From Desulfofalx alkaliphila DSM 12257 (GTDB lineage: Bacteria > Bacillota > Desulfotomaculia > Desulfotomaculales > Desulfohalotomaculaceae), in assembly GCF_000711975.1 (NCBI RefSeq), contig NZ_JONT01000015.1, positions 1-64,000 on the forward strand: a stretch of 64,000 nt of DNA, written 5' to 3'. A program made the translations under genes and the position numbers. Numbering within the stretch: position 1 is the first letter of the stretch; the number at the start of each line of letters is the position of its first letter. Under the pieces are notes generated by a model, which had not been told where the DNA came from, did not search any database, and was given only the letters and a program-made list of their open reading frames with translations. This document shows positions 58,171 to 64,000 of the stretch, piece by piece.

Positions 58171-58680
58171 TTGGATGAGCAATTGTTTGCCTTTTTTCTT
58201 GTGGTTGTCATCGGTATAGCGGCCGGTTTATTCTTTGATTTATACCGTGTGCTGGCACAGCTTTTTCGCTTTAAAAAATGGGCCTTTATGGTGGGGGATA
58301 TATTATTTTGGTTAATATTAACCCCGCTGGTTTTTTTAGTGCTGCTGTGGGGCAACTTGGGGGAAGTGCGCCTTTATGTGATTATGGGCCTTGTTTTAGG
58401 TGCAGCGGTATACATGAAATACATGAGCAAATTCCTTTGCCCCTGGCTTGGCGGGCTGCTGAATTTTCTGAGCAGGGCAGTGCAAATGGGGCTGAGGTGT
58501 TTTGCGGTGCTGGCAGCCTTTGCCGCCATGCCCTTTAAAATTGTTTTTATCTTGGTGGCTAAACCCTTGGGCCTAATAAGAAGGGTATTCAGAAAGGCCG
58601 GCGGTTTTGCGGCCCGCAAAAGTAAGCCCTGGCTTGCTAAGGTTAAGCGCTTAATTAAACCTAAAAGGCCAACTGAATAA
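58171..58680 (+). CDS. yabQ: Sporulation membrane protein YabQ
   Basis: The 169-residue protein has four or five transmembrane helices starting with FAFFLVVVIGIAAGLFFDLYRV, typical of YabQ, and a strongly basic tail. YabQ is a SigE-dependent forespore-membrane protein needed for cortex formation in Bacillus. TTG 58171 is the first standard start after an in-frame TAG at 58159; GAGGGGGTG lies 17 nt away, better spaced for an in-frame CTG at 58162. Confidence 0.9.
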   Translation: MDEQLFAFFLVVVIGIAAGLFFDLYRVLAQLFRFKKWAFMVGDILFWLILTPLVFLVLLWGNLGEVRLYVIMGLVLGAAVYMKYMSKFLCPWLGGLLNFLSRAVQMGLRCFAVLAAFAAMPFKIVFILVAKPLGLIRRVFRKAGGFAARKSKPWLAKVKRLIKPKRPTE

Positions 58681-58692
58681 TTAATAAATTAG

Positions 58693-58714
58693 GACGCCAA
58701 AAGCGTCTTTTTTT
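58693..58714 (+). terminator. Terminator after yabQ
   Basis: GACGC and GCGTC pair across CAAAA, followed by seven T. Confidence 0.8.
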
Positions 58715-58715
58715 A

Positions 58716-58757
58716 TGCCCCACCGGCCGGAAAGCAAAATAAAGGGCCGGCGGGGCA
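58716..58757. repeat. GC-rich inverted repeat downstream of yabQ
   Basis: TGCCCC-A-CCGGCC and GGCCGG-C-GGGGCA arms (12 of 13 paired) flank a 16-nt A-rich loop. There is no U tract, so it is a second hairpin after the terminator or a DNA-level site. Confidence 0.6.
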
Positions 58758-58848
58758 TTGGTAAAAATAAAGTTTAGTTCACAGGCAGGATTTTTTATGT
58801 GAAATGTAGTAATCTTGTAGTTACACTGTATATAGGTTGTACACAAAT

Positions 58849-58879
58849 TGTGGATAAGCAGTGGATAACCGGTGGGTAA
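58849..58879. promoter_or_regulatory. Array of three DnaA-box-like sites at 11-bp spacing
   Basis: TGTGGATAA (58849, exact complement of TTATCCACA), AGTGGATAA (58860, one mismatch) and GGTGGGTAA (58871, two mismatches) lie in the same direction at exact 11-bp steps, one helical turn, just before the small HTH gene and divIC. Confidence 0.65.
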
Positions 58880-58906
58880 TAACGCCGCTGATAGGAGTGG
58901 CTTATT

Positions 58907-59134
58907 TTGCAAATAGAAATTAGAGGTGCGGAAAAATTAAGTTTTCGCGAAAGGCAAGTGGTTACGCTAAAGGAAATGGGTTATAAAAATGAAAGTATTG
59001 CCCAAAGGTTAAATATTTCAGTGAGCACGGTGACAACACTGTTTAACAGGGCTCGCAATAAGGGATACCAGGTGGTTATTGTCATTCCCGGATCTGCAAT
59101 GGGGCTCTTTGGTGTAGAGGATGAGGAGGGGTAA
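58907..59134 (+). CDS. Small HTH protein resembling sigma-70 region 4 / LuxR C-domain
   Basis: The 75-residue product is almost only a tetrahelical HTH: LSFRERQVVTLKEMGYKNESIAQRLNISVSTVTTLFNRAR, then a short hydrophobic tail VVIVIPG. No receiver or other sigma region is present. TTG start after AGGAG. It lies directly behind the DnaA-box array and 3 nt before divIC, so it may control this division gene or a downstream process. The function is unknown. Confidence 0.75.
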   Translation: MQIEIRGAEKLSFRERQVVTLKEMGYKNESIAQRLNISVSTVTTLFNRARNKGYQVVIVIPGSAMGLFGVEDEEG

Positions 59135-59137
59135 CCT

Positions 59138-59554
59138 TTGATTTCTACCGGTAATAAAAGAGGAAAGCTGGTCTCTTTAAAAAGGAATGACCGCCCCGGG
59201 GAAGATAAATTACCGCCTAAAAGGAGGGGCAGGAATAGAATTAATGTGCCTTTCATTGTCATAGCGGCGGTGTTTGTTTATCTGGCCCTGTCCCTGGGCG
59301 GGGAGGTGCAGAAGCTAAATACCATGCGCCATAATGTGGCTGAGCTTGAACAAGAAATTGAATCCCTGCATGTGAAAAACGAAGAACTGTATAAAACAAT
59401 AGAAATGATAAAATCCAATGATTATGTGGAACAGGTGGCGAGGGAAAATCTGGGACTGATTAAGCCCGGTGAGAGTGTAGTGGTCCCCGTTGAACAGCAA
59501 GGGGATGAAACAAGTCAGCACTATACAGTGCGGGATGCGGACATAAAAGATTAG
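59138..59554 (+). CDS. divIC: Cell-division protein DivIC (FtsB-like)
   Basis: The 138-residue single-pass protein has a basic cytoplasmic N-terminus (to about 42), one transmembrane helix (NVPFIVIAAVFVYLALSLGG) and an extracytoplasmic coiled coil (LEQEIESLHVKNEELYKTIEMI) with the ARENLGLIKPGE motif. DivIC joins FtsL and DivIB at the septum. TTG follows GAGGAGGGG. Confidence 0.94.
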   Translation: MISTGNKRGKLVSLKRNDRPGEDKLPPKRRGRNRINVPFIVIAAVFVYLALSLGGEVQKLNTMRHNVAELEQEIESLHVKNEELYKTIEMIKSNDYVEQVARENLGLIKPGESVVVPVEQQGDETSQHYTVRDADIKD

Positions 59555-59576
59555 GCTTATTTAACAAAAGCTTATG

Positions 59577-59606
59577 TTGACACCTTCTTGATGGTTAACA
59601 TATAAT
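59577..59606 (+). promoter_or_regulatory. Strong SigA promoter of yabR
   Basis: Consensus TTGACA, 18-bp spacer, consensus TATAAT, 37 bp before the start codon. Confidence 0.8.
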
Positions 59607-59642
59607 TGTAATAGGTATTTTCAAGGAGGAGTAATTTAAAGA

Positions 59643-60029
59643 ATGACAATTGCATTAGGGAAAGTCGTCGAAGGAGTCGTCACCGGCATAACCAGCTTTG
59701 GTGCCTTTGTTCAATTGCCGGGAAATAAAACCGGTCTGGTGCACATTTCGGAAATAGCAGATGAGTATGTGCGTGATGTAAATGATTTCCTCAAGGTAAA
59801 TGATCGGGTGTCAGTGAAAGTTTTATCCGTTGACGATAAAGGCAAGATTGGACTTTCCATCAAACGAACAAAACCTAAACCGACCTCTGCTGGCGGTTAC
59901 GGGCGTAGCAAAAAACAAGAAATGTCTTTCGAGGACAAGATGACAAAGTTTTTAAAGGAAAGTGAAGAAAGGCAGCAACAACTACGCCGCAGCACTGAAA
60001 ATAAAAGGGGTTTTAGGGGAAGCAGGTAA
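59643..60029 (+). CDS. yabR: S1 RNA-binding domain protein YabR
   Basis: The 128 residues start with one S1 domain (GKVVEGVVTGITSFGAFVQL, then GLVHISEIADEYVRDV and GKIGLSIKRTK) and end with a basic Arg/Gln/Ser tail. The family is general-stress or translation-associated. ATG follows AAGGAGGAG. Order divIC-yabR-spoIIE is that of Bacillus. Confidence 0.95.
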   Translation: MTIALGKVVEGVVTGITSFGAFVQLPGNKTGLVHISEIADEYVRDVNDFLKVNDRVSVKVLSVDDKGKIGLSIKRTKPKPTSAGGYGRSKKQEMSFEDKMTKFLKESEERQQQLRRSTENKRGFRGSR

Positions 60030-60038
60030 TATGTTTTC

Positions 60039-60066
60039 AAGGGATCTGAGGCAGATCCCTTTTTTT
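60039..60066 (+). terminator. Terminator after yabR
   Basis: AAGGGATCTG and CAGATCCCTT form a perfect 10-bp stem with a 3-nt loop, followed by seven T. Confidence 0.9.
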
Positions 60067-60118
60067 ATATTAACCGGCCGTGTTTGGTGGAAATACTTTA
60101 ATGGGGTGAGGATTTATT

Positions 60119-61009
60119 ATGGTGGTGGCGGTGTTGGATGTGGGCACCAACTCAGTGAGGTTGTTAGTGGCTGATGTTACTGCAAACTCTTCTGTCAAGG
60201 TGCTGCATACCGGGTTAAAAACTACCAGGCTGGGCCAAGGCATTACCGGGGGATATTTAATGCCGGAGGCCGTGCGGCGAACCTTGGCGGCCATACAGGA
60301 GCTGCTGGCCCAGGCAAGGGACTATAAGGTGCAGCGTTATGTGCTGGCGGCCACCAGCGCCGTTCGGGATGCGGAAAACGGCCCGGACTTTGCGGCCCTG
60401 GTTTTTAAGGAGACCGGATTAAATTTAGAGGTCTTGTCGGGCCGGGATGAAGCGGCCCTTAGTTATGAGGGGGTACTGGCAGGCTTACCCCCGACAGGCA
60501 CTGATAAGACGGTGGTGCTGGACGTGGGAGGGGGCAGCACCGAATTCTCTTGGATGGAGAAGGGTCAGGTGCGATACACCAGCCTTAAGGTCGGGGCGGT
60601 GCGCCTAACGGAGGCCGGCCATGACGAGGAATATCTAACTGCTGTACTGCACCCGGTCTTAGGGGAAATAAAGTCATTGGGCCCGCAAAACCTGGTTGCG
60701 GTGGGGGGTACGGCAACAACCATGGCGGCAATGATGCAAAAATTAACCCAATACCGGTCCGATAAGGTGCACGGTTACCGGATAAGCGCCTTAGAGACAC
60801 AGGGTCTCCTGCATACCTTACAGGCTCTCACCCTTGAGGAAAGAAAAAGGCTGCCGGGCTTACAGCCCGAAAGGGCTGATATTATTCCGGCAGGTGTGCG
60901 GATTATTAATAGGGTACTGGTTGAATTGGGCTGCCCCTACTTCACCGTAAGTGAATCTGATCTTCTTTGGGGCTTAGCCATAAGGGCCTTTAAGGATTGT
61001 CGAAAATAA
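60119..61009 (+). CDS. Exopolyphosphatase / pppGpp phosphohydrolase family protein (Ppx/GppA)
   Basis: The 296 residues form a single ASKHA module: AVLDVGTNSVRLLVADV (phosphate 1), KTTRLGQG, LAATSAVRDAENG, and VVLDVGGGSTEFSW (phosphate 2). Members hydrolyse polyphosphate or pppGpp. It lacks the C-terminal HD-like domain of larger Ppx proteins. It is an insertion between yabR and spoIIE relative to Bacillus. Confidence 0.93.
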   Translation: MVVAVLDVGTNSVRLLVADVTANSSVKVLHTGLKTTRLGQGITGGYLMPEAVRRTLAAIQELLAQARDYKVQRYVLAATSAVRDAENGPDFAALVFKETGLNLEVLSGRDEAALSYEGVLAGLPPTGTDKTVVLDVGGGSTEFSWMEKGQVRYTSLKVGAVRLTEAGHDEEYLTAVLHPVLGEIKSLGPQNLVAVGGTATTMAAMMQKLTQYRSDKVHGYRISALETQGLLHTLQALTLEERKRLPGLQPERADIIPAGVRIINRVLVELGCPYFTVSESDLLWGLAIRAFKDCRK

Positions 61010-61062
61010 CTTGGAATAGGTTACCTGTAATGACAAAAATTTCCTGCAACTTATACTATAAT
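60998..61062 (+). promoter_or_regulatory. Spo0A-type promoter of spoIIE with 21-bp spacing
   Basis: A perfect 0A box TGTCGAA is at 60998-61004, in the end of the ppx gene. ATGACA (61030-61035), overlapping a second 0A-like box TGACAAA (61031-61037), is separated by 21 bp from consensus TATAAT (61057-61062). Bacillus spoIIE and spoIIG promoters also have 21-22-bp spacing and 0A boxes near the -35. Confidence 0.7.
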
Positions 61063-61087
61063 GGATACATGTATCCTGCAGTATAAG
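61050..61087. repeat. Nested palindrome over the spoIIE transcription start
   Basis: CTTATACT (61050-61057) pairs AGTATAAG (61080-61087) and encloses the perfect 14-bp palindrome GGATACATGTATCC (61063-61076). The predicted start is near 61069, so the site covers the -10 and the initially transcribed region. Confidence 0.7.
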
Positions 61088-61098
61088 GGGTGGGCAAA

Positions 61099-63570
61099 AT
61101 GTTCAATGACTTTGATATTTATACCTACCGCCGCATCGGTGAAAGCAATAAGGAAGCGGGCGCCTATGCCGGGGTGGGCAGAAATAAAAAGAAAAAAGCA
61201 AACAAATACTCTTCTGTACCTTGGTCAGCGATAAGACAGGCTTTCGCCGGGCGGTGGCTACTTTTGTACCTAACCGCTTTTTTTCTTGGCCGGGCGGTAT
61301 TGATGGGAGAACTAATGCCCTTTGCCGTTGCCTTTGTGGCGGCCGCCGCCCATGTGGCCGGGGCAAGGAACTTCGGGGTGTTAGTTTTTGCAACCTTGGG
61401 TTTGTCAACGGTAAGCGGCGGTGTTAACCTTATCAGCACAGCCTTGGCCATGCTGGCCCTTTACTTAATCATTCGCTTTGTACCTGAGGTGAGGCAGGGC
61501 GGCTGGTATGTGGTGCCCGGGGCGGTTTTTATTACGGTGTTGATTATCAAGTGCATCTTTGTGGCCTATGGTGCCGGGGCCCTGTATGGCTACATAAGCG
61601 CCCTTTTTGAGGCGGTTTTTGCCTGTGTACTGACCATAGCATTTATGCAGGGGCTGCCCCCCCTATGGCAGCGGACCGCTCCCAAACGAATTAGCGGCGA
61701 GGCTGTTTTTTGCCTGCTTTTACTGTTGGGCAGCATTGTTGCCGGCACAGGTGAGCTAAGTATTTATAATGTAAGTCTGCGTGAAATTGTAAGTAAATTT
61801 ATTGTACTCCTGGCCGCCCTGGTGGGCGGAGTGGGATTGGGTGCTGCCGCCGGTGCGGTGGTGGGGGTTATTCCGGGCCTGTCTTATGTGGTGGCCCCGG
61901 TCATTATCGGTGCATATTCATTTGCCGGCCTATTTGCGGGCCTGTTTAGAAAGTTTGGCCGTATCGGTGTGGCCATGGGTTTTTTGTTGGGCAATATATT
62001 GTTGTCCATATACATAAGCAACTATGGCAATATGATTGAAGTGATGGTGGAAACGGCACTGGCCACCCTAATCTTTTGCTTTCTTCCCAATGGGTGGATA
62101 GAAACAATTAACAAGGTGCTTCCTGCCACACCGGGAATAAGGTTACATAAACCCACCTTAGCCCAAACAAGGCTGAAGGAAATGACCGCCGGCAAAATGC
62201 GGGATTGGGCTCGGGTTTTTAATGAGCTGGCGGTAAGTTTTAGACAGGTGTCTGCCACTGTGGAGCAATCCCAAGAGGAGAGCGGCCTTGAGCGCTTGTT
62301 TGTTGAGGTGGGCGAGAAGGTGTGCAATGGCTGTGCCCTATACCGTACCTGTTGGGAGAGGGAGTTTTACCGCACCTACCAGCAAATACTGGATCTGTTA
62401 ACCGCTGTGGAGCTCCAAGGGAAATTAACCGTTGATGACTTGCCGGACAGCATGAAAAAAAGGTGTGCCCGATTAAAGGAGATGGTAATAACCGTCACCT
62501 GCCTTTACGATAACTTTAAGTTAAATAACTATTGGCAAAAGAAACTGTTAGACAGCAGGCAGCTGGTGTCGGAACAGCTAAAGGGCATATCTGAAATAAT
62601 GACCGACCTGTCGGCGGAACTGGAAAAGGATGTGGAAGTGTCCGGGGAAATTGAAGAGGCCATTAGAAAACGCCTCAAAAAAGAAGGCATACCCATTGGC
62701 GAGGTCTTTATCTTTAATCACCGTGACGGGCGAATTGAGGTGGAATTGTCACGGCCCCCCTGCGGGGGAGGGATGGAATGCCACCATAAGGTGGCGCCGC
62801 TGGTATCGGCCGTCACCGGACAGCAGCTGTCCCTGCCCCATACCGGCTGTTGTTTAAAGGAGGGGCACCGGGAATGTAGTTTTAAAATGTATTCTTCTTT
62901 ACCCTATCGCTTAACGGTGGCCTGCGCCAAAATGGCCAAGGGCGGTCAAGGGATTTCGGGCGACGGGTACGCAACCATGCAGCTCAGGGAAGGCAAGTAT
63001 GCATTAATTGTCTCCGATGGCATGGGCACAGGGCGCCGGGCATACATAGAAAGTTCAGCAACCATTAAACTGTTAAGCCAGCTGTTAGAATCGGGTTTTG
63101 AAAAGGATATGGCCGTTAAAACCGTTAACTCTATTTTAGTGCTGCGTTCGCCCAATGACAGCTTTGCCACCGTGGACCTGGCTCTGGTGGATCTGTATTC
63201 GGGAAAGGCAGATTTAATTAAGATCTGTGCCGCCCCTACCTTTTTGGTGAGAAAGGGCAGGGTATCAACCATAAGCTCCAATTCACTTCCGGTGGGTATA
63301 CTTGAAGATATTGAGGTGACCACCCAAAGGATAAAGCTGGAGGTGGGGGACTTGCTGGTCATGGTTACCGACGGTGTACTGGACGGCTGCCCCCATGCCA
63401 TGGAGAAGGAAGAGTGGTTTAAAAAAATACTGGAGGAATTGGCAGCTTTGCCTCCCCAGGATCTGGCAGAGGTGCTTGTGCAAATAGTGGAAACCGGTGT
63501 GGGCGGTGCCCACAGGGTGGCCGATGATATGACGGTGCTGGTGGCTAAATTTGAAAATGTACAAATTTAG
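61099..63570 (+). CDS. spoIIE: Stage II sporulation protein E, membrane PP2C phosphatase
   Basis: SpoIIE dephosphorylates SpoIIAA to activate SigF in the forespore and takes part in polar septation. The 823 residues have about ten transmembrane helices (50-325), a central regulatory and FtsZ-binding domain with a Cys cluster (CNGCALYRTCWE), and a C-terminal PP2C domain (about 590-820) with metal-binding motifs SGDGYATMQL, LIVSDGMGTG, and a later TDGVLDG and VADDMTVLV. ATG 61099 follows AAGGGGTG. The promoter above fits Spo0A control. Confidence 0.96.
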   Translation: MFNDFDIYTYRRIGESNKEAGAYAGVGRNKKKKANKYSSVPWSAIRQAFAGRWLLLYLTAFFLGRAVLMGELMPFAVAFVAAAAHVAGARNFGVLVFATLGLSTVSGGVNLISTALAMLALYLIIRFVPEVRQGGWYVVPGAVFITVLIIKCIFVAYGAGALYGYISALFEAVFACVLTIAFMQGLPPLWQRTAPKRISGEAVFCLLLLLGSIVAGTGELSIYNVSLREIVSKFIVLLAALVGGVGLGAAAGAVVGVIPGLSYVVAPVIIGAYSFAGLFAGLFRKFGRIGVAMGFLLGNILLSIYISNYGNMIEVMVETALATLIFCFLPNGWIETINKVLPATPGIRLHKPTLAQTRLKEMTAGKMRDWARVFNELAVSFRQVSATVEQSQEESGLERLFVEVGEKVCNGCALYRTCWEREFYRTYQQILDLLTAVELQGKLTVDDLPDSMKKRCARLKEMVITVTCLYDNFKLNNYWQKKLLDSRQLVSEQLKGISEIMTDLSAELEKDVEVSGEIEEAIRKRLKKEGIPIGEVFIFNHRDGRIEVELSRPPCGGGMECHHKVAPLVSAVTGQQLSLPHTGCCLKEGHRECSFKMYSSLPYRLTVACAKMAKGGQGISGDGYATMQLREGKYALIVSDGMGTGRRAYIESSATIKLLSQLLESGFEKDMAVKTVNSILVLRSPNDSFATVDLALVDLYSGKADLIKICAAPTFLVRKGRVSTISSNSLPVGILEDIEVTTQRIKLEVGDLLVMVTDGVLDGCPHAMEKEEWFKKILEELAALPPQDLAEVLVQIVETGVGGAHRVADDMTVLVAKFENVQI

Positions 63571-63592
63571 CGGCAGCGCCGCTTATTTTTTC
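63569..63592 (+). terminator. Terminator after spoIIE
   Basis: AGCGGC and GCCGCT pair across AGC, followed by TTATTTTTT. The stem begins in the spoIIE stop codon. Confidence 0.75.
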
Positions 63593-63714
63593 TAAATTAT
63601 GTCAAGTGAAAAGTTAAACATGTCAAAATAAAATAATTATCGTCTTTTAGAAGGAAAATAATCTCCAGATGTGGAAAATTAGCTACTGTTGCCATTAAGT
63701 GGGTGAAATAATTA

Positions 63715-64000
63715 ATGGATCTTATAGGGCGTGTGCTGGAGTATATTTACTCCAATAAAATGGTTGACCCCGGTGACAAAGTCCTGGTGGCAGTTTCCGG
63801 CGGTGCCGACTCGGTGGCACTGCTTCATATGCTTTTCAGGTTAAGTGAACAATTAAATATGCGGTTGCATGTGGCCCATTTAAACCATATGTTTCGGGGC
63901 AGGGAATCCGAGGAAGATGCTCTGTTTGTGGAGGCCCTTTGTGATAAGTGGCAAATACCCAAGGACATCAAGTCAATGGATGTTACCGAATACCAAGGCC
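63715..64000 (+). CDS. tilS: tRNA(Ile)-lysidine synthase, 5' part
   Basis: TilS converts C34 of tRNA-Ile(CAU) to lysidine. The 95 residues in the window hold the PP-loop SGGADSVALLHML and the family segment HVAHLNHMFRGRESEEDALFV. The gene runs off the end of the window; its absence of a stop is due to the border. spoIIE-tilS order matches Bacillus apart from yabS/yabT. Confidence 0.93.
   Translation, partial: MDLIGRVLEYIYSNKMVDPGDKVLVAVSGGADSVALLHMLFRLSEQLNMRLHVAHLNHMFRGRESEEDALFVEALCDKWQIPKDIKSMDVTEYQG

Noticed and set aside
63593-63714. Repeated ATGTCAA near tilS considered as Spo0A boxes
   Set aside because: Each differs from TGTCGAA at the key G, and no sporulation gene follows.

Overview
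The window is chromosomal DNA of an endospore-forming, probably anaerobic, low-to-mid-GC Firmicute. It looks most like a Desulfotomaculum-type member of the Peptococcaceae (inferred). Evidence: sporulation genes bofA, csfB/gin, yabG, spoVG, spoVT, yabP, yabQ and spoIIE; a ferredoxin-linked 2-oxoacid oxidoreductase operon; a Bacillus-type long SRP RNA; strong AGGAGG ribosome sites with many GTG and TTG starts. Gene order follows the origin-proximal segment of Bacillus subtilis (pdxS-serS-tadA-ffs-dnaX-ybaB-recR-bofA-csfB-yaaO-tmk-holB-ricT-yabA-rsmI-abrB-metS-tatD-yabE-ksgA-yabG-ispE-spoVG-glmU-prs-ctc-pth-mfd-spoVT-yabN-rqcP-yabP-yabQ-divIC-yabR-spoIIE-tilS). That backbone makes insertions and losses easy to see. 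pdxT, rnmV, veg and fin are not found in their expected slots.

1-8 kb: orphan pdxS, a small secreted protein, then a serine block: a T-box leader, a serine-family aminotransferase, serA, serS and four tRNA-Ser genes that together read all six serine codons. Two tRNA-Arg genes, tadA and the SRP RNA are interleaved. 8-11 kb: dnaX, ybaB, recR, bofA. 11-15 kb: an inserted operon with a P-loop ATPase and korABCD, behind a long leader that can fold in two exclusive ways. 15-27 kb: csfB, a convergent HTH gene, yaaO, tmk, holB, ricT, yabA, rsmI, abrB, metS (with a stem-I-less T-box-like leader), tatD, cobO, yabE, a small membrane protein, ksgA and ykuK.

27-41 kb is the least conventional stretch: a truncated yabG copy next to full yabG, a lone serine recombinase with a small divergent gene, a trypsin-like protease, a double-CAP secreted protein, a DUF3794-LysM protein, two extra YbaB-like proteins, several tiny membrane proteins, a coiled-coil protein, a subtilisin-like protease, an HMA-fold protein without CxxC, a YdcZ-type membrane protein and an L,D-transpeptidase with LysM. 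Much of it looks like envelope or spore-associated accessory content.

41-64 kb returns to the conserved backbone: ispE, a GntR regulator, a nucleotidyltransferase, spoVG, glmU, prs, a PRC-barrel protein (minus strand), rplY/ctc, pth, mfd, a PpiC foldase, spoVT, mazG/yabN, hup, rqcP, a SpoIID-like protein, yabP, yabQ, a small HTH protein behind a DnaA-box array, divIC, yabR, a Ppx/GppA protein, spoIIE and the 5' part of tilS. Promoter-like sequences for SigH (spoVG), SigE (yabP), SigG (spoVT), SigK (DUF3794 gene) and Spo0A~P/SigA with 21-bp spacing (spoIIE) fit the known regulation of these genes. All assignments come from reading the sequence; no database search was run.
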